Assembly (NCBI GenBank): GCA_002746305.1
Contig: NVWV01000003.1
Location: forward strand, 139,999 to 203,998
DNA length: 64,000 nt
From: Bacteroidota bacterium
GTDB lineage: Bacteria; Bacteroidota; Bacteroidia; NS11-12g; UBA9320
Direction of reading: 5' to 3'
The position numbers and the translations under genes are program-made. Shown piece after piece: positions 1 to 10,449 of this stretch. Numbering within the stretch: position 1 is the first letter of the stretch; the number at the start of each line of letters is the position of its first letter. The notes under the pieces were generated by a model. It did no database searches, was not told where the DNA came from, and saw only the letters and a program-made list of their open reading frames with translations.

Positions 1-761
1 ACCCTACTGGAATATGTAGAACGGTTGTACGGAGGAAGTCCTGTCACACCCTTAGGTTCGAAAGTCTTGTACTCAGCGATAGTATTTAATAAGTGATAAT
101 TGCCCCCATACTGCCTGGAGTTATACGGTGGATCCAGATATAGAATATCTCCTTCTACTTCCTTTATTACCACATTTGCATCTCCATGGTATACTTTATG
201 CTCCGATTCAGTATGTTCAAAAATCGCAGGTACAATTGATAAATCCTGAGCAGCAATTTTCTTAATACTTTTAAGATAGGCACCATAAACAGATGCTGTA
301 TTTGCGATCTTATCTGCACTCTCTAATAATGTGGCCAGAAGGAAGAAGTACATGTCCTCATCAATTTGTTCATTTTCCTTCCAAATCTGAATCTGCTGAC
401 GTACAGCATCGATACGTTTTCCATTTTTATTATTGAAATAGTTACGTTCTCCATGACCACCCTTGCAATAATTCATATAGATAAAACCCGATTTCCCTTT
501 TAGTTCTTCTAGCTCCTTTAACCATTCATTGGAATCCACTTTTTTATGATTACCTATATAATTACGATTAAGCACGTAGCTATAATACTCCAAATCATTA
601 GCTATTATAGACTTACAACGCGTTTTAAAATAACTACCTACTGTTCCTGTTCCAGCAAACAAATCACAAAAAACCTTTTCACTCAAATCTCCAGAAATAA
701 ATTGCGTGATGGATTCTTCCAAAAAAGGAAGCAATCTGATTTTAGAACCTATGTAATTCAA
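1..761 (-). CDS. D12-class N6-adenine DNA methyltransferase, partial (C-terminus beyond left window edge)
   Basis: Manual minus-strand translation from TTG at 761: LNYIGSKIRLLPFLEESI..., motif I DLFAGTGTVGSYF, motif IV LYLDPPYNSRQYGGNYHLLNTIAEY. Missing from the ORF track, probably because it is truncated and starts with TTG. Confidence 0.88.
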   Translation of the reverse strand, partial: MNYIGSKIRLLPFLEESITQFISGDLSEKVFCDLFAGTGTVGSYFKTRCKSIIANDLEYYSYVLNRNYIGNHKKVDSNEWLKELEELKGKSGFIYMNYCKGGHGERNYFNNKNGKRIDAVRQQIQIWKENEQIDEDMYFFLLATLLESADKIANTASVYGAYLKSIKKIAAQDLSIVPAIFEHTESEHKVYHGDANVVIKEVEGDILYLDPPYNSRQYGGNYHLLNTIAEYKTFEPKGVTGLPPYNRSTYSSR

Positions 762-763
762 GG

Positions 764-1375
764 TTAGTTTTTTAACCTGTAATTGAGACCAATGGTAAAT
801 AGACGGTTGTACCATCCAGCTCTACCAAATACTGTTGGAGAATTAATAATAATAGGAGCATCTCTCACAGAAGACAGGGAATATGCATGCCTTAAGTCTG
901 CGGCTATTCGATCATTAAACTGATAGCTTATTCCAAGTATTAAACCCAATTCTGTTGCATTTAACTGAGGCTCCTTAGACGTTATTCCATTCTCATCTCT
1001 TTCTTTGAGTACATTGATTCCGATGGAAATACCCCCAAAGGGTATTAGCTTTTCAAATCCCTTGTACTTAGCCAGTACTGGGACTTCCACATAATGATAA
1101 TTTAACTTGAGAGTAAAGGTGGCAGGAGCTTTAGGGTCGATAACCTTTTTAGCTCCTTTCATACTGTACCTTATTTCAAAGGCTGCCTCCCAATCATCTG
1201 AGATCTCTCTATTGATTTGAATCCCAGCATTTACTCCCAACTTGTTATAACCTCCTAACTGGTCTCCATCTACCTGACTAAAATTTGCTCCTAAAACCAA
1301 TTGGGCTCCAAAACTCTGAGCTAAGGAAATATCCCAAAAGCCAAGGACAAATAATAGTATGATGATTTTTTTCAT
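764..1375 (-). CDS. Outer-membrane beta-barrel (PorT-like) protein
   Basis: Signal peptide plus barrel-like alternation ending in an aromatic-rich strand (YNRLFTIGLNYRLKN). Confidence 0.75.
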   Translation of the reverse strand: MKKIIILLFVLGFWDISLAQSFGAQLVLGANFSQVDGDQLGGYNKLGVNAGIQINREISDDWEAAFEIRYSMKGAKKVIDPKAPATFTLKLNYHYVEVPVLAKYKGFEKLIPFGGISIGINVLKERDENGITSKEPQLNATELGLILGISYQFNDRIAADLRHAYSLSSVRDAPIIINSPTVFGRAGWYNRLFTIGLNYRLKN

Positions 1376-1418
1376 TTCGCATCAAAAATAGATAAACTTG
1401 CATAGACAATAGCCCACG

Positions 1419-1769
1419 ATGAACAGAAAAAACAAAGATGTAGCAGGATTTCAGATTCTTAATATCCTAGCTGAAATAGATGGTGACTTTGATCCAAAAG
1501 AAGGACAAATTATTGTAGAGTATGTAGCGAAGAATTTTCCTTTGGGAGGAAATTTAGAAAGTGCTATGGATGAGCTAAGTCAAACAGCTCCTGAAGACTA
1601 CCCTATTTTACTCCAGAAATGTGCTGAAGATTTTTATGCCGATTCGGTTGAGAAAGAACGGTTGGAGTTAATTGATTTTGCTCTTAGACTTTTGAAAGCA
1701 GATGATGTTATAGATGCGAGAGAAGACTGGCTTATCAATAAGCTTTACCAATATTGGGACATTAATTAG
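1419..1769 (+). CDS. TerB-like small helical protein
   Basis: FQILNILAEIDGDFDPKEGQIIVEYV pattern typical of TerB-fold proteins. Confidence 0.55.
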   Translation: MNRKNKDVAGFQILNILAEIDGDFDPKEGQIIVEYVAKNFPLGGNLESAMDELSQTAPEDYPILLQKCAEDFYADSVEKERLELIDFALRLLKADDVIDAREDWLINKLYQYWDIN

Positions 1770-1779
1770 AATTAATAAT

Positions 1780-1819
1780 AAACAAAAAAGCATTCGCCAA
1801 GGCGAATGCTTTTTTGTTT
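1780..1819. terminator. Bidirectional intrinsic terminator
   Basis: aaacaaaaaagcattcgcc-aa-ggcgaatgcttttttgttt, near-perfect palindrome with A/T tracts between convergent genes. Confidence 0.9.
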
Positions 1820-1834
1820 ATATCTGACTCCCGA

Positions 1835-3376
1835 TTAAAAATCGAATTTTATTCCTTGTGCAAGTGGTAAAGACTTACCATAGTTAATCGTATTGGTCTG
1901 ACGACGCATATATATTTTCCAAGCATCTGAGCCACTCTCACGACCACCACCTGTTTCCTTCTCGCCTCCAAATGCTCCGCCTATCTCAGCACCACTTGTA
2001 CCAATATTTACGTTAGCAATTCCACAATCACTACCTACAGAACTTAAAAATCTTTCCGCTTCTTGTAAACTGTCCGTAAATATTGCTGAACTCAATCCTT
2101 GCCTCACATCATTTTGCATCAAAATAGCCTCATCCAATGTCTTGAACGGGATAAGATAAACTATAGGAGCAAATGTTTCTTCTTGAACAATTTCAAAATG
2201 GTTTTTAGCTTCTGCTATACAAGGTTGCACATAGCATCCACTCTCATATCCTTTGCCTTGGAGTACTTCTCCTCCACATATTATCTGACCACCTTCTTCT
2301 TCTACCGTCCTTACTGCATTCAAATATGACTTCACAGCATCCGTGTCTATCAAAGGACCCACATGATTATTCTCATCCAATGGATCTCCTATTCTTAGCT
2401 GACCATAGGCATTTACTAATTTCTTCTTAAAATCTTCAAAAATGGATTCCTGAATAAGAAGCCTACGTGTACTAGTACAACGTTGACCGGCAGTACCTAC
2501 ACATCCAAACACTGCTGCTACAAGTGCATTATCCAAGTTTGCACTTTCTGTAATTATAACTGCATTGTTCCCACCAAGTTCAAGTAATGAAGTACCTAAT
2601 CTGGCTGCTACCACCTGACTTACTCTTCTACCCATTCGGGTACTTCCAGTAGCACTTATAAGAGGTACTCTTTTATCTTTTGCCATGCTCTCCCCGATTT
2701 TATAATCGCCAATTATCAAATTAAAAAGCCCCTCAGGCAAATTGTTTTCAATAATCACTTCCTTCATCAATTGATGACAGGCAATAGCTGTAAGCGGCGT
2801 TTTTTCACTTGGTTTCCAAACGGTAACATCACCGCAAACTGTAGCTATCATACTGTTCCAAGCCCATACTGCTACAGGAAAATTAAATGCAGAAATAACT
2901 CCAACTATTCCAATGGGATGCCATTGTTCGTACATTCTATGTTCTGGTCGTTCACTATGCATGGTAAGACCATACAACTGACGACTCAGACCCACTGCAA
3001 AATCACAGATATCAATCATCTCTTGAACTTCACCCAAACCTTCTTGGTAGCTTTTACCCATTTCAAGGCTTACTAGTTTTCCCAAATCTTTTTTACGAAG
3101 TCGAAGCTTTACACCAAACTTTCGGACAATATCTCCTCTTTCAGGAGCCGGCACTGTTTTCCAGTATTCAGCAGCTTCTTGAGCTTTTTTAATTACATGT
3201 TCGTACTCACTCTGGCTAGCATATATAACCTCTCCTAACTTTTCTCCAGTAACAGGTGTATAAACTTCCTTTACTTCAGTTCCCAGAGATGTAATCCACT
3301 CTCTTCCTGTACAAATACTCTCATTTTTTGACTTTATTCCCAAATCAAATAATAGTTCTTCTGTTGTTTTTGCCAT
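1835..3376 (-). CDS. Aldehyde dehydrogenase family protein (ALDH7/AmaB-like)
   Basis: ALDH signature [11 protein letters not shown] and [12 protein letters not shown] with catalytic Cys; overall ALDH7-type sequence. Confidence 0.88.
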   Translation of the reverse strand: MAKTTEELLFDLGIKSKNESICTGREWITSLGTEVKEVYTPVTGEKLGEVIYASQSEYEHVIKKAQEAAEYWKTVPAPERGDIVRKFGVKLRLRKKDLGKLVSLEMGKSYQEGLGEVQEMIDICDFAVGLSRQLYGLTMHSERPEHRMYEQWHPIGIVGVISAFNFPVAVWAWNSMIATVCGDVTVWKPSEKTPLTAIACHQLMKEVIIENNLPEGLFNLIIGDYKIGESMAKDKRVPLISATGSTRMGRRVSQVVAARLGTSLLELGGNNAVIITESANLDNALVAAVFGCVGTAGQRCTSTRRLLIQESIFEDFKKKLVNAYGQLRIGDPLDENNHVGPLIDTDAVKSYLNAVRTVEEEGGQIICGGEVLQGKGYESGCYVQPCIAEAKNHFEIVQEETFAPIVYLIPFKTLDEAILMQNDVRQGLSSAIFTDSLQEAERFLSSVGSDCGIANVNIGTSGAEIGGAFGGEKETGGGRESGSDAWKIYMRRQTNTINYGKSLPLAQGIKFDF

Positions 3377-3600
3377 TGCCGATATTTTTCGTTTTACGAA
3401 GGTAGAAAATTAGGAGTAAGACAATGAATTTAAGCTATAAGATTTACGCCTTTAACAGAACTTTTAGCTTCGTCCATCATAAATCTTTTATCATAATTGC
3501 AAAAACCGTAGGTTTGCTTTCTAATGAGTAGAGACAACATAACTTTAGAGAACTAAAATGTTGTCAAATGACATTCTACCTTAATAAAAGACCATAAAAG

Positions 3601-4896
3601 ATGAAATACCCAAGATTGAATAATCAGATCTTTATAGAAAACAGAAAACGTTTTGTTGCAGAAATGGAGCCCAACAGTATTGCCATATTTCATAGCAATT
3701 ATCAATACAGTTGGAATGGTGATGCCGTATTCAAATTCAAGCAAAACTCAGACATTTTTTGGGCGAGTGGTATTGATCAAGAAGATAGCATCTTAGTTCT
3801 CTTCCCAGATTGCCCTATTCCTGCATATAGAGAATGTCTTTTCTTGGTAGAAACCAATGAAAAAATAGCCGTATGGGATGGTTATAAATACCCCAAAGAA
3901 GATGCTACAGCTACAAGTGGTATTAAAAGTGTGTATTGGAATCATGATTATATGCAGCAGCTTCGCCAGGTTATTAATATGGCTGATAATGTATATCTGC
4001 CCTTAAACGAAAACGATCGTTTCAGTCCCAAATCTCCGAGTAAAGCACTTGATTTTGCCAATGAAATGTTGGAATTGTATCCCATGCACACCTACAAGCG
4101 AGCTGGTAAAATATTACAATGTCTTCGCGGTACGAAAACAGAATATGAACTGGAAGTAATGCGTGAAGCAGTACAGATTTCTAAGAAAGGATTACTCCGG
4201 ATTCTAGAGACTACAAAACCGGGTATGGGAGAGTATGAAATAGAGGCGAATTTGGCTCATGCTTTTTTGAGTAATAGAGCTAGTGGTTTCAGTTTCGAAC
4301 CGATTGTAGCTTCTGGTAAAAATGCCTGTACACTTCATTATATAGAAAATAAAGATGAGGTGAAAGACGGTGATCTTATTTTGGTAGACTGCGGTGCAGA
4401 CTATGCAAACTATGCAAGCGACATGACCAGATGCATTCCTGCTAACGGAAAGTTTTCTCCTCGTCAAAAGGACGTGTATAATGCCGTTTTGCGTGTAATG
4501 AAGGCCGCCAGAGCAAAACTAGTACCGGGTACTATGCTCATGGAATACCAAAAAGAAGTTGAACTTCTCATGCAAGAAGAACTCAAAGGTCTAGGACTAC
4601 TTACCGATGAAGATATCCAAAACCAAGATCCAACTTGGCCAGCTTTGAAGAAATACTTTATGCACGGTACAAGTCACTTCTTAGGAATTGACGTACACGA
4701 TAGCGGTATGCGATATGAGCCTATGGCTGCGGGTATGGTATTTAGTTGCGAACCCGGAATCTATATTGCTGAAGAAGGAATTGGCGTGCGAATCGAAAAC
4801 CAAGTTTTGATTACAGATAATGGACCTGTGGACATGATGGATGAAGCAGGTATGCCGATTGAGGTAGAAGAAATTGAAGCTTTGATGGCTGGGTAA
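3601..4896 (+). CDS. pepP: Aminopeptidase P family (Xaa-Pro aminopeptidase)
   Basis: M24 metal-binding pattern VDCGADYANYASDMTRC ... HGTSHFLGIDVHD ... CEPGIYI ... IENQVLIT. Confidence 0.9.
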   Translation: MKYPRLNNQIFIENRKRFVAEMEPNSIAIFHSNYQYSWNGDAVFKFKQNSDIFWASGIDQEDSILVLFPDCPIPAYRECLFLVETNEKIAVWDGYKYPKEDATATSGIKSVYWNHDYMQQLRQVINMADNVYLPLNENDRFSPKSPSKALDFANEMLELYPMHTYKRAGKILQCLRGTKTEYELEVMREAVQISKKGLLRILETTKPGMGEYEIEANLAHAFLSNRASGFSFEPIVASGKNACTLHYIENKDEVKDGDLILVDCGADYANYASDMTRCIPANGKFSPRQKDVYNAVLRVMKAARAKLVPGTMLMEYQKEVELLMQEELKGLGLLTDEDIQNQDPTWPALKKYFMHGTSHFLGIDVHDSGMRYEPMAAGMVFSCEPGIYIAEEGIGVRIENQVLITDNGPVDMMDEAGMPIEVEEIEALMAG

Positions 4897-4972
4897 ATTT
4901 GAGTAGAGAGTATTGAGACAGGAGATTTCGTTACATTGAGCGGCAATCGAAATGTTGACGAGCAGAAAGACC

Positions 4973-5437
4973 TTACCATCCACTCACCTGTCCTACAAAT
5001 TTCCATTTCTTAGAAGTACGCTTATAAGTTGTTGTGAGTAGAGGTATTCCAATGCCCAAAAGAGGAACCCCTGCCTTGTAATTTCCATTGGTCTCATCCC
5101 ATCCATTTCTCAAATTATCACTAACCCCATAGAGAAAGAGATTCATTCCCGTGCTTACCACGAGTGATGCTATTTTAGTCACGGCCGCATTTCTTCGTCC
5201 TATTCGTTCTATGCTGGTCAAAGGGACCACCTTGTGTTTTACCTTGATCATATTTTCGGAAAGAACCAAGACGCGTCCTCGTACTTTTCCCCCTTTAAAC
5301 GTTTTTACAACTACAAACTCCCCTTCATTGATGACTATTTCTTTGATCTTATCTCGATGCTTCAGAATCAGAAACTTATCAGATTGTGCGAAGACGGATG
5401 AACTGAAAAACAAGAAGGGTAATACATATTTCCACAT
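4973..5437 (-). CDS. Hypothetical secreted protein
   Basis: Signal peptide MWKYVLPFLFFSSSVFAQ; no family recognised. Confidence 0.6.
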   Translation of the reverse strand: MWKYVLPFLFFSSSVFAQSDKFLILKHRDKIKEIVINEGEFVVVKTFKGGKVRGRVLVLSENMIKVKHKVVPLTSIERIGRRNAAVTKIASLVVSTGMNLFLYGVSDNLRNGWDETNGNYKAGVPLLGIGIPLLTTTYKRTSKKWKFVGQVSGW

Positions 5438-5504
5438 ACTCTACATACGATAACCAAGCTTTATATGTTACAATCATGTCAATTGGGTTTATTATCTTCG
5501 AAGA

Positions 5505-5888
5505 ATGGAATTCACTGTATCTACGGTAATAAAAGCTACACCTTCACAAATCTATCAAGCTTGGTTAAACAGTTCACAACACTCTGAAATGACCGGCGGA
5601 GAAGCTATAGTATCAGATAAAGTAGGTCAGACTTTTACTGCTTGGGATGGCTACATCACAGGAGTAAACCTTGCTTTGGTTTCCGACAAACACATCATTC
5701 AAGATTGGAGAACTTCAGAGTTTACCGATGAGGAGGAAAACTCTCATATTGAAATTGATTTGGAAGAGGATGGTGATGGTACTAGAATTACACTAGCCCA
5801 TACCAATTTGCCAGAACACGGGATGCAATACGAACAAGGGTGGATAGATAATTATTTTGAACCCATGAAAACATTCTTTGAAAAATAA
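5505..5888 (+). CDS. SRPBCC/AHSA1 domain protein
   Basis: FTVSTVIKATPSQIYQAWLNSSQHSEMTGG ... WDGYITG; C-terminal GWIDNYFEPMKTFF. Confidence 0.8.
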   Translation: MEFTVSTVIKATPSQIYQAWLNSSQHSEMTGGEAIVSDKVGQTFTAWDGYITGVNLALVSDKHIIQDWRTSEFTDEEENSHIEIDLEEDGDGTRITLAHTNLPEHGMQYEQGWIDNYFEPMKTFFEK

Positions 5889-5952
5889 TATGAGTCAACT
5901 ACTCAATTTTGAAGTACAACATGGCGTTATCTAACTTTACTTTATTAAAGTA

Positions 5953-7137
5953 ATGATTAGATTCCTTTCTATACTGTTGTTATTGTCTTCTGTTCAAATT
6001 GCTGTTGGACAGACTAAGGTTATTATGGTGTTTGATCTCATCAACAACACAATTGACTCCATAGTTCCGCGAGAGTATGATAAAACAATTGACATGGATC
6101 ATACAGACTTTTTTATCGGCATATTCAATAAAAAAATCGCACCTTTAGATGAAAACCCTCCGATTATCAATGTTTTTGAAGAAACCAATTACACCTTAAA
6201 AGTTCGAGCAAAAGACAACTTTAACATAACAGATTATCCAATTAGAACTAGCATCAAAATCTCAAAACTAGTAAACGACACGTTAAGGACCAGCTGTTCG
6301 GGCAGTATGGTGAGCCGAAGGCACGTGCTCACAGCCGCCCATTGTTATGGTAGTTTCGCAACCGATCTAAAATACACACCCTTAAAAGTATGCCCTTCGT
6401 ATGATGATGGCCTGTCAAACAATAAACTCCCATGCAGTTGGGTCTCCAAACTATATATCTATAAAAACTGGAGTTTTGATGGTGAAGATTTCGCCATCCT
6501 TGAATTAGTTGACCCTATAGGAATTCAAACGGGTTGGATCGGTATCGGGTACAACACAGATGACAACTTCTATAAAGAACCCGTATTTCATAAATTTTCC
6601 TATCCGGGTTTGCCCAATTTCAAGGACCCCATTCAATACAATGGAGATACTTTGTACCATTCATTTGGTCAACTCAATAAAGCTAATGAAAGCTACATTG
6701 GGGTAATAGGAGCAAATGCAAACAAGGGTGAAAGTGGAAGTTCAATCGTGCTTGTGGAAAGTGAGAAAGCATATACCTCTTATGGTGTACTTACTTGGTC
6801 AAGCTATGACCACAATCGGATTACCCAAAGGACTTTTAATGACCTTAAAAACATTATTATAAAGGACAATATCCCTCCTTACAAAGATTTCTCCAGCATT
6901 GGTCTATCCATTTATCCAAATCCTGCTGCTGACTTCATAAAGATAAAAGCCAATGAACAAAATCATCCACTTTCTTACCAACTAATAGATATTCATGGGC
7001 AAGTATTGCAAAGTCATGAGCTGACAAACTCTTTTGACAAAATATCGATTTCACAGCTAACCAACGGATTGTACTACCTCAAAATCAAAACAACTTCCGG
7101 ACTCCAAACCATTCCTTTTATGAAACAATCCTATTAG
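5953..7137 (+). CDS. Trypsin-like serine protease with T9SS type A sorting domain
   Basis: VLTAAHC, EDFAILEL and GESGSS give a His/Asp/Ser triad; C-terminal LSIYPNPAADFIKI...NGLYYLKIKT. Confidence 0.85.
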   Translation: MIRFLSILLLLSSVQIAVGQTKVIMVFDLINNTIDSIVPREYDKTIDMDHTDFFIGIFNKKIAPLDENPPIINVFEETNYTLKVRAKDNFNITDYPIRTSIKISKLVNDTLRTSCSGSMVSRRHVLTAAHCYGSFATDLKYTPLKVCPSYDDGLSNNKLPCSWVSKLYIYKNWSFDGEDFAILELVDPIGIQTGWIGIGYNTDDNFYKEPVFHKFSYPGLPNFKDPIQYNGDTLYHSFGQLNKANESYIGVIGANANKGESGSSIVLVESEKAYTSYGVLTWSSYDHNRITQRTFNDLKNIIIKDNIPPYKDFSSIGLSIYPNPAADFIKIKANEQNHPLSYQLIDIHGQVLQSHELTNSFDKISISQLTNGLYYLKIKTTSGLQTIPFMKQSY

Positions 7138-7187
7138 GCGAGATTTACTGCTTACCAAGTTCTAACAATTCATTTTACTTTTGACAA

Positions 7188-8060
7188 ATGAATCTCACTA
7201 TCACAGGATCATCAACAGCCTTATTTTCTACATGGTACTTTATTGAAGAACTAGGAATCCTTTTTGATGCTGGAGATGGAGTAATTTCTGGCCTTAACCA
7301 GAAGGTTGGCAAGATAAAACATGCGTTTATATCACATCCAGACCGTGATCATCTCTCTGCTTTGTACAGGCTAAATCCACTAAATGATAGAATCCAGATT
7401 TACTACCCAAAAGATGCTGGATCATTTCCTGCTTTGGAAACCTTTTCTAAGCATTTTGATCCAGATAAGAAACGGAGTGATTGGCAAGGGATTGTTGACC
7501 AAGAAAACATCTTTCTTCGAAATGATTTGAAAGTGGTTGCTGTAAGAAATGAGCATATTGCTGCGGATATTGGAATCCATAAGAGCCTTAGTTTTAAAGT
7601 GTCTAGCTGTAAAAAAAAGTTAAAGAAAGAATACATAAACCTTAGTCAAGAAGAGATTAAAAACCTAATTGCAGAACAAGGAAAAGATTACCTCCTCCAA
7701 GAAGAAACAAAGCCTATTATCACTTACTCAGGAGATACTCCGGTAGATGACTACTCTCGATTTGACAACTCCAATATTCTCATCCATGAAGCTACTTTTT
7801 TAGACAGTCAGAACGATCGACTTCTAGTAAACGCCAGAAACAAACACAGTAGTTTGGAAGAAGTAATCGAAATGGTAGCAAACATCAAGATTAACCATCT
7901 TATTCTGGGTCACTTTTCGTTACGCTATTCTCAAGAGCTTATTGATTCCGAAATTGTTCGACTATCCAAGAAATTTAACCTTAAAATTCCTGTACATCGT
8001 TTAAAGACAGGAACTACGCATAGAAATATTTTAACAGAAGAACCTATTTATAGTTCTTAA
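7188..8060 (+). CDS. MBL-fold metallohydrolase (RNase Z-like)
   Basis: LFDAGDG ... SHPDRDHL ... YSGDTPVDDY ... HEATF ... LGHFS. Confidence 0.78.
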   Translation: MNLTITGSSTALFSTWYFIEELGILFDAGDGVISGLNQKVGKIKHAFISHPDRDHLSALYRLNPLNDRIQIYYPKDAGSFPALETFSKHFDPDKKRSDWQGIVDQENIFLRNDLKVVAVRNEHIAADIGIHKSLSFKVSSCKKKLKKEYINLSQEEIKNLIAEQGKDYLLQEETKPIITYSGDTPVDDYSRFDNSNILIHEATFLDSQNDRLLVNARNKHSSLEEVIEMVANIKINHLILGHFSLRYSQELIDSEIVRLSKKFNLKIPVHRLKTGTTHRNILTEEPIYSS

Positions 8061-9463
8061 TCCAATATAAACTCCTGATCCAATTCAGGAATCTCTACCT
8101 TACTAAATCCATCTGCTAGTATAGCTTCTTTGAAAATCGTTTGACGGTCAAGCTCTCCATGTACAAGAAAAATATTTTTTAGTTTTGACTTATCTTGACA
8201 CTGCAAAAAGTCAAGCATTTCCTGTTGATCCCCGTGAGCACTAAAACTGCCCATCGTTACTACATCCGCTTTTACTTGCTTCTTCTGCCCAAAAATTCTG
8301 ACTTCATCTGCACCGTCACTTATTCTACGACCCAGAGTATTTTGAGCACAGAAACCTACTATTAGTATGGTATTCTTAGCGTCTTCTATGTTGTTATTCA
8401 GGTGATGTTTTACTCTACCAGCCTGCATCATACCACTAGCTGAAATAATAATACACGGCTCCTTAGATTCATTGATAGCTTTGGAGTCTTCCACCTTCTT
8501 TACATAGTTCAATTTTCTGAAACCAAATGGATTTGGATCTGTCTGCATATAGGCCAAAATATCAGAATCATAACACTCCGGATGCATTATAAATATATCT
8601 GTAGCATTCACGGCAAGAGGACTATCTACATATACCGGAACACTAGGCAACTTGCCTGCTGTTTCCAATCTATCTATCATATATACTAGTTCTTGCGTTC
8701 TCCCTATTGAGAATGCTGGAATGATAAGTTTCCCTCGCTTTTTTTCACATGTTTCCTTTATAATTCGGAGTAAGTCGGCTTCATCGCTTGGCATACCTTG
8801 ATGCTCTTGCCCACCGTAGGTAGATTCACATAGTAGGTAATCACATGGCGGCATGGGTTGAGGATCTCTAAGTATCGGTCTATCTGGTCTTCCTATATCT
8901 CCTGTAAAACCAACATGCTTGAATGTTCTGTCCGCCTGTTCTATTTTGAGGGTAACATTGGCACTACCTAAAATATGTCCAGCGTCATTGAACTGTACTT
9001 CTACATTTCGAGCAATGTTAAACCAACGACCATAACTGATTCCGACAAATTGCTTCATTGCTTTTTGTGCATCATGCACGGTATACAATGGAGGAACGGC
9101 GGGTAGGTTTTTACGAGCACGTTTCTTATTTACCCATTCATTATCTTTTTCTTGTATAAAACCCGAATCCAACAGCATAATAGAACATAAATCTCTGGTG
9201 GCACTGGTACAAATTATATTCCCCCTAAAACCATCTCTAACCAGTTTAGGTATTCTACCTGCATGATCAATATGACTATGTGAAAGTACTAGCACGTCAA
9301 TCTCCTCAGGATTGAAGGACCACTCTTGATTGAAATCATCAAAATCAGGATCTCTCCCTTGATACAGTCCACAGTCCAATAGAATTTTAATACCATCATC
9401 AGTGGTAAGAAGATGATTACTTCCTGTAACTGTTTGAGCTGCTCCGCAAAATTTCACTTTCAT
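8057..9463 (-). CDS. Beta-CASP/MBL-fold RNA-processing exonuclease-like protein
   Basis: LSHSHIDHAGRIP, GHILGSA, GFTGDIGRPDRPI, FSAHGDQQEM, VHGELD. Confidence 0.9.
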   Translation of the reverse strand: MKVKFCGAAQTVTGSNHLLTTDDGIKILLDCGLYQGRDPDFDDFNQEWSFNPEEIDVLVLSHSHIDHAGRIPKLVRDGFRGNIICTSATRDLCSIMLLDSGFIQEKDNEWVNKKRARKNLPAVPPLYTVHDAQKAMKQFVGISYGRWFNIARNVEVQFNDAGHILGSANVTLKIEQADRTFKHVGFTGDIGRPDRPILRDPQPMPPCDYLLCESTYGGQEHQGMPSDEADLLRIIKETCEKKRGKLIIPAFSIGRTQELVYMIDRLETAGKLPSVPVYVDSPLAVNATDIFIMHPECYDSDILAYMQTDPNPFGFRKLNYVKKVEDSKAINESKEPCIIISASGMMQAGRVKHHLNNNIEDAKNTILIVGFCAQNTLGRRISDGADEVRIFGQKKQVKADVVTMGSFSAHGDQQEMLDFLQCQDKSKLKNIFLVHGELDRQTIFKEAILADGFSKVEIPELDQEFILD

Positions 9464-9513
9464 TGAAACAAACTTATCAATTCCGTAAGTCTATACCTAA
9501 TAAAATGGTTTGC

Positions 9514-9590
9514 TTTGATAGACCAACCCGTAATCCGTTACTACTACTTTTTCAGAACCGACCTCGGATACGGGTTGTAACTCTATCAAA
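9514..9590. repeat. Imperfect inverted repeat (possible terminator or structured spacer)
   Basis: TTTGATAGA..AACCCGTAATCCG / CGGATACGGGTT..TCTATCAAA. Confidence 0.55.
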
Positions 9591-9617
9591 TTCAAAAACT
9601 AATTGGAGTCATGTAAA

Positions 9618-9680
9618 CTAGAAGTCCAATCTGCCTGAATAAAAACTATGGCGGTAATTACCTTGATTAGCCTGTCTCAT
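9618..9680 (-). CDS. 20-aa small ORF, ATGA-overlapped with the upstream lipoprotein stop
   Basis: MRQANQGNYRHSFYSGRLDF*; shares (N/S)(Y/F)xHSFYS with the 36-aa tail ORFs. Confidence 0.35.
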   Translation of the reverse strand: MRQANQGNYRHSFYSGRLDF

Positions 9681-10336
9681 TTATGAAATAATCTCACACA
9701 TTCAGCTTTCACTTCATCACTTTTAGTAACATACCTAAAAGTTACTCGTACATAATTTGTATCTAAAACTTTGACATACGGTCTCAAATAACATGTCTGT
9801 CCATCAATCTCAGTTGTGTAGTGCACGGCTGGTTCAAAACCTGGGGCCTTCATTTTCTGACTAATCAACCCATTGTAATCGAAAGCTGATGGCCAGTAGT
9901 AGTCTGCAGTATCTGAATACTCTCTGCCTATAGGGGAAGTTAATTCACAATAATATGGTTCACCACTACCTCTAATTGTCTCTATTAAGCAATATGACCT
10001 GTATCTATTGACATACCATCCCAAAGGCAATAGATACAATTTAATCCCGGATCCAGTAAAATCAAACTGATTGGAGTTTTTCATATTATGACTTATGGTA
10101 TCCGTTGACAGACTATAAAGAACATTTATTTCTGCTGGATCACCGACCTCAGGACCATCGTAATTGTAAGGGTTAAAAAAATCGGATCCACTCATACAGT
10201 TTCCATTAAAACTAATACCTATGCATTGACATTCTCCGTCAATTACCGCTTCATTATCTGGGCAGGTCAAACATTCATCCTTACACGATGAAAAACAAGT
10301 AAGGATGAATAGTAAGAGTATTATTAAATTTCTCAT
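9677..10336 (-). CDS. Cys-rich lipoprotein, tandem copy 3 (last in transcription order)
   Basis: Lipobox LTCFSSC; CLTCPDNEAVIDGECQC; C-terminus shared with two neighbours. Confidence 0.75.
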   Translation of the reverse strand: MRNLIILLLFILTCFSSCKDECLTCPDNEAVIDGECQCIGISFNGNCMSGSDFFNPYNYDGPEVGDPAEINVLYSLSTDTISHNMKNSNQFDFTGSGIKLYLLPLGWYVNRYRSYCLIETIRGSGEPYYCELTSPIGREYSDTADYYWPSAFDYNGLISQKMKAPGFEPAVHYTTEIDGQTCYLRPYVKVLDTNYVRVTFRYVTKSDEVKAECVRLFHK

Positions 10337-10338
10337 AA

Positions 10339-10449
10339 CTAGTCTATATAAATTTTAAGATACTGAATCTCATTGTGACTAACCAGCTTCAAGGAATAAA
10401 AACTATGGTGGTAATTGCCTTCACTCGTAACTTGATTAGCCTGTCTCAT
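10339..10449 (-). CDS. 36-aa tail-peptide small ORF between lipoprotein copies
   Basis: MRQANQVTSEGNYHHSFYSLKLVSHNEIQYLKIYID*; start overlaps lipoprotein TGA (ATGA); stop is 2 nt before the next ATG. Confidence 0.5.
   Translation of the reverse strand: MRQANQVTSEGNYHHSFYSLKLVSHNEIQYLKIYID

Noticed and set aside
546-767. 73-aa + strand ORF
   Set aside because: Antisense to the adenine methyltransferase found by manual translation.
2771-3076. + strand ORFs at 2099-2329 and 2771-3076
   Set aside because: Antisense shadows of the aldehyde dehydrogenase gene.
4204-5006. Minus-strand ORFs 4204-4467, 4681-4983 and 4761-5006
   Set aside because: Antisense to pepP and mutually overlapping.
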